This document shows, piece by piece, positions 1 through 8,212 of a DNA stretch of 64,000 bases. The translations under genes and the position numbers were made by a program. How positions within the stretch are numbered: position 1 is the first letter of the stretch; the number at the start of each line of letters is the position of its first letter. The notes beneath the pieces were generated by a model, which was not told the DNA's origin, did no database searches, and saw only the letters and a list, made by a program, of their open reading frames with translations. Source of the stretch: Flaviflagellibacter deserti. Lineage in GTDB: Bacteria; Pseudomonadota; Alphaproteobacteria; Rhizobiales; Methylopilaceae. The stretch covers positions 62,001 to 126,000 of the forward strand of contig NZ_JBHSJF010000008.1 of assembly GCF_042652085.1 (NCBI RefSeq). Reading direction: 5' to 3'.

Positions 1-2480
1 CACCACAGGGCACCGATTTCCAGGTCATGGTGACGACCCAGGGACGTTTCCGCACGCCGGAGCAGTTCCAGCAGGTCATCATCAAGGCCGATCAGGGCCG
101 CCTCTTGAGACTGAAAGACGTGGCGCGTGTCGAGTTCGGCGCGCAGCAATATGCCACCAACTCATATCTCGACGGCCGCTATTCGATCGGTCTCGGCATC
201 AACCAGCGCCCGGGCTCGAACGCACTCGCGGCGTCGGAGGCCGTGATCCAGGAGATGGAGCGTCTCAAGAAGGACTTCCCGCAGGGCCTCGACTACGCCA
301 TCGCGTATAACCCGACCGAATTCGTGGCCGACTCGATCGAGGCGGTGACGCACACGATCTGGGAAGCGATTGCGCTCGTCGTACTCGTGGTCCTGATCTT
401 CCTGCAGTCCTGGCGCGCGGCGATCATCCCGATCCTCGCGATCCCGGTCTCGCTGGTCGGCACCTTCGCGATGATGGCGGCCTTCGGCTATTCCATCAAC
501 ATGCTGACCCTGTTCGGCCTGATCCTCGCGATCGGTATCGTCGTCGACGACGCCATCGTGGTGGTCGAGAACGTCGAACGAAACATCGCCGAGGGAAAAT
601 CGCCCCGTGAAGCGGCGCACATCACCATGGACGAGGTCGGCGTCGCGGTCATCGCGATCGCGCTCGTTCTGTCCGCGGTGTTCGTGCCGACCGCCTTCAT
701 CCCCGGCATTTCCGGTCAGTTCTACAAGCAGTTCGCGCTGACCATCGCCGGCGCAACGGTCATCTCGGCCTTCAATTCGCTGACCCTGTCGCCTGCCCTC
801 GCGGCGCTTCTGCTGAAGCCGCATAAGCACGGCGGACACCGCAATCTGCTCGGGCGCGCGGCCGACGCCTTCAACCGGCGTTTCGACTGGCTGTCGCTGA
901 AATACTCGCACGGCGTCCGCGGCGTTGTCGGCCACAAGGTCATCATGCTCGGCATCTATGGCGTTCTGGTCGCGGCGACGATCTTCGTGTTCGGCCGGGT
1001 TCCGGTTGGCTTCATCCCACAGAGCGACCAGAGCTACGCGATCATTGCCGTGCAGTTGCCGGAGGGGGCGTCGCTCCAGCGAACCGACGAGGTGGTGCGC
1101 CGCATCTCCGAAATCGCGCAGAAAACTCCGGGCGTTGCGCATTCGGTCGGCATCGCCGGTTTCTCCGGCGCGACTTTCACCGCAGCGTCGAACGCGGCGG
1201 CGATCTTCACGCCGTTCGACACGTTCGAAGAGCGCGTGCCGAAGGGCCAGACCGCGAACTCGATCATCGCCTCGCTGCAGGAGCAGATGGGCGCGATCGA
1301 GGAAGCCTTCGTCATCGTCATCGGACCGCCCTCGGTTCAGGGGCTCGGCAATGGCAGCGGCTTCAACATGCAGGTGCAGGATCGCGGCAATGTCGGCATC
1401 CGCTCGCTCGAAGCGGCCGCCGGCGAGGTAATTGCGGCCGCCGCGCAGGAGCCAACCCTGATGGGCGTCTTCACGACGTTCAACACACGCGCGCCGCAGG
1501 TCTACGTCGACATCGACCGTGAGAAGGCCCAGCAGCTGAACGTTCCGATCGGGAACATCTTCCAAGCCATGCAGGTCTTCATCGGCTCGGCCTATGTGAA
1601 CGACTTCACCGCCTATGGACGTTCGTTCCAGGTCAACGCACAGGCCGACGGCCCATACCGCATCGCCAAGTCCGACATCACCCAGATCAAGGTCCGCTCG
1701 TCGGACGGCGCGCTGGTCCCGCTCGGCACGCTGGTGAAGCTCCGCGACGATACCGGCCCCTACACCGTCAACCGGCACAACCTCTACACCTCGGTGTCCA
1801 TCCAGGGGCAGGCGGTGCCCGGCATCTCGTCTGGTACGGCGCTCGATAAGATGGAGCAGATCGCGGCCCGGGTGCTACCGCCCGGAGTCTCGTTCGAATG
1901 GACCGAGCTCGCCTTCCAGGAGAGAAGCGCCGGCAATCCGGTGTTCATCTTCGCGATCGGCGTGCTGTTCGTCTTCCTCGTTCTCTCCGCGCAATACGAG
2001 AGCTGGTCACTGCCGTTCGCGATCATCCTGATCGTGCCGCTGTCGGTGCTTGCCGCGCTGCTCGGCGTGATGCTGCGGGGACAGGACAATAACATTCTGA
2101 CGCAGATTGGATTTGTCGTTCTGGTCGGCCTAGCCGCAAAGAATGCCATCCTGATCGTCGAGTTCGCCAGACAGCAGGAAGACGAAGGAAAGGCCATTGT
2201 GCCGGCCGTCGTCGAAGCCTGCCGCCAGCGCCTTCGCCCGATCCTGATGACCTCGCTCGCCTTCACGTTCGGCGTCATTCCGCTCGCCATCGCCAAGGGC
2301 GCGGGCGCGGAACTCCGCCAGGCACTCGGCACGGCGGTCGCTTTCGGCATGGTCGGAGTGACCGTGCTCGGCCTGTTCCTGACCCCGGTGTTCTACGTGA
2401 CGATCCGCATGCTCGGCGAGAAGCTGCGTCCGTCCCATCCGCCGGTCCAGACGGCCGTGGCCGCTCACGACGACGACTAG
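1..2480 (+). CDS. Efflux RND transporter permease subunit (HAE1/AcrB type), 5' partial
   Basis: Inner-membrane proton-driven pump subunit of a tripartite efflux system, which would work with a periplasmic adaptor and an outer-membrane channel that lie outside this window. The frame is open from base 3, so the N-terminal part (roughly 200 residues by family length) is missing. Visible are the PC/PN subdomain region, a hydrophobic helix after HTIWEAIALVVLVVL, and the proton-relay helix with GIVVDDAIVVVENVER, whose Asp pair matches the AcrB Asp407/408 motif. The second half repeats the fold, ending in helices near ILTQIGFVVLVGLAAKNA. The stop is followed 41 bases later by a copper-type gene pair. 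Substrate cannot be read from the sequence. Confidence 0.93.
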   Translation, partial: PQGTDFQVMVTTQGRFRTPEQFQQVIIKADQGRLLRLKDVARVEFGAQQYATNSYLDGRYSIGLGINQRPGSNALAASEAVIQEMERLKKDFPQGLDYAIAYNPTEFVADSIEAVTHTIWEAIALVVLVVLIFLQSWRAAIIPILAIPVSLVGTFAMMAAFGYSINMLTLFGLILAIGIVVDDAIVVVENVERNIAEGKSPREAAHITMDEVGVAVIAIALVLSAVFVPTAFIPGISGQFYKQFALTIAGATVISAFNSLTLSPALAALLLKPHKHGGHRNLLGRAADAFNRRFDWLSLKYSHGVRGVVGHKVIMLGIYGVLVAATIFVFGRVPVGFIPQSDQSYAIIAVQLPEGASLQRTDEVVRRISEIAQKTPGVAHSVGIAGFSGATFTAASNAAAIFTPFDTFEERVPKGQTANSIIASLQEQMGAIEEAFVIVIGPPSVQGLGNGSGFNMQVQDRGNVGIRSLEAAAGEVIAAAAQEPTLMGVFTTFNTRAPQVYVDIDREKAQQLNVPIGNIFQAMQVFIGSAYVNDFTAYGRSFQVNAQADGPYRIAKSDITQIKVRSSDGALVPLGTLVKLRDDTGPYTVNRHNLYTSVSIQGQAVPGISSGTALDKMEQIAARVLPPGVSFEWTELAFQERSAGNPVFIFAIGVLFVFLVLSAQYESWSLPFAIILIVPLSVLAALLGVMLRGQDNNILTQIGFVVLVGLAAKNAILIVEFARQQEDEGKAIVPAVVEACRQRLRPILMTSLAFTFGVIPLAIAKGAGAELRQALGTAVAFGMVGVTVLGLFLTPVFYVTIRMLGEKLRPSHPPVQTAVAAHDDD

Positions 2481-2521
2481 TCACGGTTGCGACGGCGAGA
2501 ATTAGGCGTAGAAGCGGGGCC

Positions 2522-2881
2522 ATGAGAATGGCCCCGCTTCATTTGGTGCTGCTGCGCTGCATTCTCGGCTGGGTCCTCGTGCTCCAGCCGATGGCGCTCG
2601 GCGCACGCGCGGCCGAAGCCATCAACAGCCCGTTTGCGATGGAGATCTGCCGGGGCTCAGCGCCCGGGCAGACCCAGATCCCCGCGAACAACCGGCCCGG
2701 CCACGACACCTGCTGTCTCGCAGGCTGCACTTTCGGCGGTGGCATCGTTCCGATTGAGGTGCACGCCTCTGCTCTCTCCCGTCCGGTTCTCATCGAGATC
2801 GCCCGGGGCGTCCAGTTGGATGCTCCCTCGCTGCGGAACGCAGGCCTCGGCCCGCAATCGGCCCGCGCTCCGCCAGTCTGA
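2522..2881 (+). CDS. DUF2946-like small secreted Cys-containing protein
   Basis: A 119-residue protein with an N-terminal hydrophobic stretch (about residues 6-28, ending AxA-like at ALGARAAEA) that looks like a signal peptide. A CRG motif is followed by HDTCCLAGC. Proteins of this size and Cys pattern (DUF2946 type) are commonly found beside copper-handling genes, and the next gene, 56 bases downstream, is a PCu(A)C chaperone, so a periplasmic metal role is inferred. The assignment to DUF2946 is from pattern only. The ATG at 2522 precedes the hydrophobic segment directly; ATG 2528 is an alternative. Confidence 0.7.
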   Translation: MRMAPLHLVLLRCILGWVLVLQPMALGARAAEAINSPFAMEICRGSAPGQTQIPANNRPGHDTCCLAGCTFGGGIVPIEVHASALSRPVLIEIARGVQLDAPSLRNAGLGPQSARAPPV

Positions 2882-2937
2882 ACCCTCCGATCAAACGCGC
2901 GGCCCTCCGCGCATTCTCATTTCCGGAGAGTTCAATC

Positions 2938-3435
2938 ATGTCGTTTCTCAATGGCCGCCGCCGCGGCCTAATCCTGTCCGCATTCCTTCTCGCGACACCT
3001 GTTTTCGCGCACGGCTACAAGGCCGGCACGCTCGAAATCAGCCACCCGTGGTCACGCGAGACACCCCCCTCCGCCACGACCGGCGTCGGCTATCTCTCGA
3101 TCCACAATTCCGGCACTGACGCCGATCGCCTGGTATCGATCGAGACCGCCGCCGCGCAGAAGGTCGAGGTCCATGAATCCACGGTCGAGAATGGCGTCGC
3201 CAAGATGCGTCCCGTCGGCCCTCTAGAGATTCCGGCCGGCGGCGACGTCACGCTGAAGCCCGGCGGCCTGCATCTGATGATGGTCGGGTTGAAGGAGGGT
3301 CTCGCCGAGGGCGAGCGCGTTCCCGCGACCCTCGTCTTCGAAAAGGCCGGCCGCGTCGATATCGAATTCGAGGTCGATTCCATGGGCGCCAAGGGCCCGG
3401 ACGCAAAAACCGACGTCGGACACCAGCACCACTGA
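2938..3435 (+). CDS. Periplasmic copper chaperone PCu(A)C family protein
   Basis: A 165-residue exported protein with a signal peptide (about residues 1-26, ending in PVFAHG). The mature part carries the exact copper-binding pattern H-X10-M-X21-H-X-M, running from HESTVENGVAKM to GGLHLM. The C terminus adds a histidine-rich end (GHQHH). Family members bind Cu(I) in the periplasm and deliver it to the CuA site of cytochrome oxidase or buffer it. GGAGAG lies 7-12 bases before the ATG. It forms a likely two-gene unit with the DUF2946-like gene, closed by a perfect 10-bp hairpin at 3441-3466. Confidence 0.92.
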   Translation: MSFLNGRRRGLILSAFLLATPVFAHGYKAGTLEISHPWSRETPPSATTGVGYLSIHNSGTDADRLVSIETAAAQKVEVHESTVENGVAKMRPVGPLEIPAGGDVTLKPGGLHLMMVGLKEGLAEGERVPATLVFEKAGRVDIEFEVDSMGAKGPDAKTDVGHQHH

Positions 3436-3440
3436 TCATC

Positions 3441-3466
3441 AAGGAGCCCGTTCCGGCGGGCTCCTT
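3441..3466 (+). terminator. Hairpin terminator after the PCu(A)C gene
   Basis: Perfect 10-bp stem (AAGGAGCCCG against CGGGCTCCTT) with a 6-base loop, starting 6 bases after the PCu(A)C stop. It lacks a long T tract (only TT, then CCCC), so termination may be partial. Confidence 0.6.
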
Positions 3467-3474
3467 CCCCAAGG

Positions 3475-3489
3475 GAACAACTTGCCAAC
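3475..3489 (+). promoter_or_regulatory. Possible degenerate LexA box before mmcB
   Basis: GAAC, seven bases, CAAC. Alphaproteobacterial LexA binds GAAC-N7-GAAC or its complement; this copy differs by one base in the second half-site. It lies 28 bases before the mmcB start, and the Caulobacter homologue belongs to the SOS regulon. Weak on sequence alone. Confidence 0.3.
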
Positions 3490-3516
3490 CCGTCGCCGAG
3501 CGGGTTTGGTTACCGA

Positions 3517-4017
3517 ATGGAACAAAACGAGATTCTTTCAGGGCTCGCACCCGGCGACCGTCTCCGCCCGGACGGGCGGCAGTCCCCCGCCGCTTCCGAC
3601 ATCGCCCGCGGCACGATGCGGCTGATGCGTTCGCTTGGCCTCGCCTGCGTGCCGGAATTGCCGCTCGCCTCCGGACGCCGAGCCGACCTCGTCGCCGTCT
3701 GTCCGCGCGGCCGCATCTGGATCGTCGAGATCAAATCCTGCCTCGCCGACTACCAGGCCGACCACAAATGGGAGGATTACCGCGCCCATTGCGACCGCCT
3801 CTATTTCGCCGTCGATCCACGCTTTCCGCGCGACATCCTTCCCGAGGAAGCGGGGCTCATCCTCGCCGACCGCTACGGCGCGCAGGTCCTGCGCGAGCCG
3901 GAAGAACATCCGCTCGCCGGCGCGACGCGCAGGATGATGGCGCTGCATCTCGCGCACACGACCGCGATGCGGTTCCACGCGCTGTGCGACCCGGAAATGG
4001 ATCGCGAGCTGATGTAA
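3517..4017 (+). CDS. mmcB: MmcB family DNA repair protein
   Basis: A 166-residue protein matching the MmcB (PF06319-type) family described in alphaproteobacteria as an SOS-induced repair factor. A PD-(D/E)XK-like nuclease core is visible: RRADLVAVCPRGRIWIVEIKS contains the Asp and the ExK triad. A conserved KWEDYRAHCDRLYFAVD block follows. It stands alone, between a terminator hairpin and a convergent helicase gene. A degenerate LexA-like site lies at 3475-3489. The ATG at 3517 lacks a strong ribosome site, so the start is moderately secure. Confidence 0.87.
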   Translation: MEQNEILSGLAPGDRLRPDGRQSPAASDIARGTMRLMRSLGLACVPELPLASGRRADLVAVCPRGRIWIVEIKSCLADYQADHKWEDYRAHCDRLYFAVDPRFPRDILPEEAGLILADRYGAQVLREPEEHPLAGATRRMMALHLAHTTAMRFHALCDPEMDRELM

Positions 4018-4064
4018 CCGTCCCCCGGACAAGTGCGCGAAGCGCGCGGCGATCCGGGGTAGCG

Positions 4065-5855
4065 TCACCTCGCCGGCGGCGGGCGGCGCTTTTTCTTCGC
4101 AGGCTTCGGCTGGAATTCCTTCCGCTCGCCCGGCTTGAAGTCCTTGCGCGGCGGCCGCGCGGGGCGATCCGTCCTCGCATGCTCCTCGCGCTTCGGGCGC
4201 GGCCCCTGCTTCGCGGGCCGTTCCGTGGGCGCGGCAGCGCCGCCGTCCCGCAGCGGCACGATCTCGATATCGCCGTCCGCCTTGCGCACCGCATGCGCGA
4301 ACCGGTCGGCCGCGGAGGCCGCGACCTCGAATTTGGTCTCGCGCTCGAAGATGCGGATCGCGCCGATCTCCTGACGCGTCACGTTTCCGCGCCGGCAGAG
4401 CATCGGCAGCAGCCATTTCGGATCGGCGTTCTCGCGCCGGCCGATGCGCATATGGAACCACGCGCCGTTCGCGAACGGTTCGCGCTGCGGGCGGGCTTCC
4501 TGCGGAGCGCGTTCCTGCCTCGGGTCGCGGGAGTCGCGCCGATCGCCGGGATCGAACACTTCTTCCGCCGCCGGAAGCTGCGAGCGCCACACCCGCACAA
4601 GCGCGGCGGCGATCTCCTCGGCCGAGCGGCTGACGAGAAGCGTCTGCGCCATCGCGATGTCTTCTTCGGCCGGTGCTTCCTGAAGCATCGGGTCCTGCAT
4701 CAGGCGCTGCTGGTCGAGTTCGAGGATTTCCTCGGCCGTCGGCGGGCCGCTCCACACCGGAACGACGCGGGCGGACGCCATCAGGCCCTCCGCCTTGCGG
4801 CGCCGCGACAGCGGGACGAGCAGCACGCTCGTCCCCTTCTTGCCGGCGCGGCCGGTGCGGCCGCTGCGGTGCTGGAGCACCTCCGGGTCGCTGGGCAGTT
4901 CGGCATGGATGACGAGGCTGAGATTGGGCAGGTCGATGCCGCGCGCGGCCACATCGGTGGCGACGCAGACCCGGGCCCGGCCGTCGCGCAGCGCCTGGAG
5001 CGCGTGATTGCGGTCGTTCTGGCTGAGTTCGCCCGACAGCGCGACCACCGAGAAGCCGCGCTCCAGCAGCGTCGTCTGGAGATGCCTCACCGCGTTACGC
5101 GTATTGCAGAAGATGATGGCGCTCGGCGCCTCGAAGAACCGGAGCAGGTTGACGACCGCGTGCTCGATCTCGTTCGGCACGATGCGGACCGCGCGATATT
5201 CGATGTCGGCGTGGCCGCCGCTGTCGCCCTTGACCTCGATCCGCATCGCGTCGCGCTGGTAGCGCTTCGCCATGGTCTCGATGCTGCGCGGCATGGTGGC
5301 CGAGAACAGCAGGGTGCGGCGCTCGCGCGGCGTGGTCTCGAGGATGAATTCGAGATCCTCGCGGAAGCCCATGTCGAGCATCTCGTCGGCCTCGTCGAGG
5401 ACGACGGCCCGGAGTTGCGAGACGTCGAGCCCGCCGCGCTCGATATGGTCGCGAAGACGGCCCGGCGTGCCGACGACGATGTGGGCGCCGGACTGGAGCT
5501 TTCTCCGCTCGACCTTGGGGTCCATGCCGCCGACGCAGGCGACGATCCGGCCGCCGGCCGGCTTGTAGAGCCATTCGAGTTCGCGATGGACCTGCAGCGC
5601 GAGTTCGCGCGTCGGCGCGACGATCAGGGCGACCGGCAGGGTCGCGAAATCGAGCCGCTCCGCTTCGCCGAGAAGCGTCCCGCCGATCGCGAGGCCATAG
5701 GCAACGGTCTTGCCGGAACCGGTCTGCGCCGAGACCAGGAGATCACGGTCGGCGGCATTGTCGGCCAGCACGGCGGACTGGACCGGTGTCGCCTCGATAT
5801 ATTCCCGCTCCGCGAGGGCGCGGGCGAGAGAAGGATGGGTAGATGGAAAGGCCAT
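4065..5855 (-). CDS. DEAD-box ATP-dependent RNA helicase with DbpA-type C-terminal domain
   Basis: A 596-residue helicase. Motifs in order: Q motif TPVQSAVL, motif I AQTGSGKT, Ia PTRELALQV, TPGRL, motif II DEADEMLD, motif III SAT, then the helicase-C signature HRSGRTGRAGKKG. A DbpA-like RNA-binding domain follows (MRIGRRENADPKWLLPMLCRRG), then a basic, proline-rich low-complexity tail. DbpA-type tails contact structured rRNA, so a role in ribosome assembly or RNA remodelling is inferred. The frame is open to 5930, but the start at 5855 (MAFPSTHPSLARALAE) fits family starts better. Confidence 0.93.
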   Translation of the reverse strand: MAFPSTHPSLARALAEREYIEATPVQSAVLADNAADRDLLVSAQTGSGKTVAYGLAIGGTLLGEAERLDFATLPVALIVAPTRELALQVHRELEWLYKPAGGRIVACVGGMDPKVERRKLQSGAHIVVGTPGRLRDHIERGGLDVSQLRAVVLDEADEMLDMGFREDLEFILETTPRERRTLLFSATMPRSIETMAKRYQRDAMRIEVKGDSGGHADIEYRAVRIVPNEIEHAVVNLLRFFEAPSAIIFCNTRNAVRHLQTTLLERGFSVVALSGELSQNDRNHALQALRDGRARVCVATDVAARGIDLPNLSLVIHAELPSDPEVLQHRSGRTGRAGKKGTSVLLVPLSRRRKAEGLMASARVVPVWSGPPTAEEILELDQQRLMQDPMLQEAPAEEDIAMAQTLLVSRSAEEIAAALVRVWRSQLPAAEEVFDPGDRRDSRDPRQERAPQEARPQREPFANGAWFHMRIGRRENADPKWLLPMLCRRGNVTRQEIGAIRIFERETKFEVAASAADRFAHAVRKADGDIEIVPLRDGGAAAPTERPAKQGPRPKREEHARTDRPARPPRKDFKPGERKEFQPKPAKKKRRPPPAR

Positions 5856-5954
5856 TGGGATTTGCCGCGCAGATTCGAGAAAACGAGCGCCGGCATAACG
5901 AAGACGCCGGCCCTGGAGACCGGTCGTCATTTCCCGCGCGTTGAAATTTTGGGC

Positions 5955-6179
5955 TTACTTGCCCGCTGCCGCTCTTAGAGCAGCATTGATGCGGTCCTGC
6001 CAACCCGCTCCGTCGGCCTGGAAGTGCTCGAGCACATCCTTGTCGATGCGAAGCGACACCATTTCCTTGGCGCCGGGCACGGACGGAGCCGAAACCGGCC
6101 CGGGGGCCGGCTTCGTCGTTGCGGACTTGAAGGCCGCCTCGGCGGCCTTGCGGGGATCGTAGCGGGGGCGATCGATCAT
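5955..6179 (-). CDS. BrnA-like (DUF4415) orphan antitoxin family protein
   Basis: A 74-residue protein whose C-terminal half (VSLRIDKDVLEHFQADGAGW then QDRINAALRAAAGK) matches the ribbon-helix-helix domain of BrnA antitoxins. The N-terminal half is Pro/Ala/Lys rich. No BrnT toxin lies next to it. Its ATG overlaps the stop of actR by one base (TGATG), implying translational coupling. That linkage suggests a DNA-binding or accessory role rather than a classical toxin-antitoxin pair, but this is inference. Confidence 0.8.
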   Translation of the reverse strand: MIDRPRYDPRKAAEAAFKSATTKPAPGPVSAPSVPGAKEMVSLRIDKDVLEHFQADGAGWQDRINAALRAAAGK

Positions 6180-6724
6180 CAGCGCGGCGCGCGCTTCGCG
6201 AGGATGCGCTGCAGCGTGCGGCGATGCATGTTCAGACGGCGCGCCGTCTCGGAAACATTGCGGCCGCAGAGCTCATAGACCCGCTGGATGTGCTCCCACC
6301 GGACGCGATCCGCCGACATCGGATTTTCCGGCGGCTTCGGCTTGTGGTCCGGCAGCGCCATCAGCGCGGCGTGGATCTCGTCCGCGTCGGCCGGCTTGGC
6401 GAGATAGTCGATCGCCCCGAGCTTCACGGCGGTCACGGCTGTGGCAATGTTGCCGTAGCCGGTCAGCACGATGCCGCGAGCGTCGGGACGGCGCTGCTTC
6501 AGAGCCGAAATCACATCGAGGCCGTTGCCATCGCCGAGGCGCATGTCGACCACGGCGAAATTCGGGGCGTGGGCGTCGACCTGCTGCAGGCCTTCCTTCA
6601 CGGTTTCCGCAACGGCCACCTTGTAGCCGCGGCTCTCCATGGCGCGCGCGAGGCGCTGAACGAAGGCCTTGTCGTCGTCGACAATGAGTAAGGAAAGATC
6701 GCCGTTCGGCGCGTCATCAGTCAT
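6179..6724 (-). CDS. actR: ActR/PrrA/RegA family redox response regulator
   Basis: A 181-residue response regulator. The receiver domain has acidic residues in IVDDD (about 14-18), the phospho-acceptor Asp60 in VVDMRL, and the Lys of LAKPAD near 110. The C terminus carries a Fis-type helix-turn-helix (GRNVSETARRLNMHRRTLQR) that is nearly invariant in the RegA/ActR family. The family controls respiration, carbon and nitrogen fixation and acid tolerance in response to redox state. The kinase gene lies 83 bases upstream on the same strand and a BrnA-like gene is coupled downstream. Confidence 0.95.
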   Translation of the reverse strand: MTDDAPNGDLSLLIVDDDKAFVQRLARAMESRGYKVAVAETVKEGLQQVDAHAPNFAVVDMRLGDGNGLDVISALKQRRPDARGIVLTGYGNIATAVTAVKLGAIDYLAKPADADEIHAALMALPDHKPKPPENPMSADRVRWEHIQRVYELCGRNVSETARRLNMHRRTLQRILAKRAPR

Positions 6725-6807
6725 TTTCGGGTCCTCAGCGCAGACCAGCGCGATGTGCGCATGTACTGCCCAAAAGGCCCATCACACAAGAGCGGGCTGT
6801 AATTGCT

Positions 6808-8106
6808 TCAGTGTTTGGCTAACGCAAAAGCGGATTTCGGCCAGCTGATCGAAACCAGCGCGCCGATCTCTCCATTGGCAAATTCGACTTTGGCCCCGGA
6901 GCGTTCGAGCAGGGTCTTAGCGATGAATACGCCAAGACCGAGACCCGGGCGCTCATGATCTTCCTCCGATCGCCGCGCGCTGCGGGTCGTGAGATAGGGA
7001 TCTCCCAGGCGCGCTAACACGTCGTAGGGGAAGCCCGGGCCGTCGTCCGAAATCGCGATCGTCACCCGATCGCCGCTCCAGCCGGCGTCGATCCGGACCC
7101 TCTCATTGGCGAAGTCGACCGCGTTCTCGACCAGATTGCCGAGCCCGTAGAGCACGCCCGGATTGCGTCGAAGCGCAGGTTCCTTGCCCGCGCCTTCAGC
7201 CACGATCTCGATGGCGACGCCGAACTCGCGGTGCGGCGAGACCACGTCCTCGATCAGATGGCGAATCGTCATGTGCTCGTGCGGTGCGTCTTCCTCGTGC
7301 AGCGAGGTCAGCTTCTGCAGAATCTCCCGGCAGCGGTCGACCTGTTCGCGCAGCAGCACGACATCGTCCTTCATCGGTCCGTCGGGCACCGCGCGTTCCA
7401 GCTCGCGGGCGACGAGGCGGATCGTGGCGAGCGGGGTGCCGAGCTCATGCGCGGCAGCGGCGGCAAGGCCATCGAGCGCCGAGATGTGCTGCTCGCGGGC
7501 AAGAACGAGTTCGGTCGCGGCGAGCGCTTCCGACAACTGCCGGCCCTCCTCCGCGACGCGCCAGGCGTAGATGCCGATGAATCCGAGCGCGAGCGACAGC
7601 GCCGTCCAGACGCCGACCACATAGAGCGTCGGCAGGTCGAAGCGCTGTTCCGGCCACGGCAGCGGCATGTGAGAGACGGTCAGTACGCTGACCAGCGCAA
7701 AGGCGAGCAGCCCAAGCAATGTCGTCGGCAGCGGCGGAAGGCTGGTCGCCGAGATCAGCACCGGCGCGAGGAAGAGGATCGCGAAGGGATTGTCGAGCCC
7801 GCCCGTCAGTGCGAGCAGCGCCGCCAACTGCACGATGTCGAAACCGAGCATCAGCGCCGCCCGCATCGCATCGAGACGTTCGGTGACCGGATAGGCCACG
7901 CGCAGGAGCACGTTCAGAATCGCCGACACCGCGATGACCGCGAGACAGGCCAGGAGCGGCAGCTCGACGCCGAATCCGTAATAGACGCCGAGCACCGTCA
8001 GCGTCTGGCCAACGATGGCGAGCCAGCGGAGCTTGATGAGCGTGTCGAGGCGCAGCCGGCGATGGGTCGGCGTGACGGTGTCGCGAGCCTGAAGATCGAT
8101 CATCAT
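6808..8106 (-). CDS. actS: ActS/PrrB/RegB family redox-sensitive histidine kinase
   Basis: A 432-residue membrane kinase. The N-terminal half has about six hydrophobic segments and the quinone-sensing motif GGLDNPF (102-108). The H-box AAAAHELGTPLATIR places the phospho-accepting His at 220. The redox-active Cys of the family is present in QVDRCREIL (Cys259). The ATP-binding lobe shows DDGPGFP and GLGLGVFIAKTLL. Known members sense ubiquinone pool and thiol redox state and phosphorylate ActR, the next gene. Two adjacent ATG codons (8106 and 8103) are possible starts. Confidence 0.95.
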   Translation of the reverse strand: MMIDLQARDTVTPTHRRLRLDTLIKLRWLAIVGQTLTVLGVYYGFGVELPLLACLAVIAVSAILNVLLRVAYPVTERLDAMRAALMLGFDIVQLAALLALTGGLDNPFAILFLAPVLISATSLPPLPTTLLGLLAFALVSVLTVSHMPLPWPEQRFDLPTLYVVGVWTALSLALGFIGIYAWRVAEEGRQLSEALAATELVLAREQHISALDGLAAAAAHELGTPLATIRLVARELERAVPDGPMKDDVVLLREQVDRCREILQKLTSLHEEDAPHEHMTIRHLIEDVVSPHREFGVAIEIVAEGAGKEPALRRNPGVLYGLGNLVENAVDFANERVRIDAGWSGDRVTIAISDDGPGFPYDVLARLGDPYLTTRSARRSEEDHERPGLGLGVFIAKTLLERSGAKVEFANGEIGALVSISWPKSAFALAKH

Positions 8107-8212
8107 GAGCGCCTTCTATTCACCGCGCTCCGTCGTGGAAAGAGCGTCGAGTCTCGATTATTCGCCCCTCCCGGCCTAGATAGACGGCTCCGTTCACCGC
8201 AGAGCGCGTCCG

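Noticed and set aside
162..1778. Long minus-strand frame opposite the RND permease
   Set aside because: Arg/Asp-rich mirror of a GC-rich gene. The plus-strand frame has clear family motifs.
3768..5978. 736-residue plus-strand frame opposite the DEAD-box helicase
   Set aside because: Arg/Ala/Asp-rich antisense shadow. The helicase motifs are unmistakable on the minus strand.
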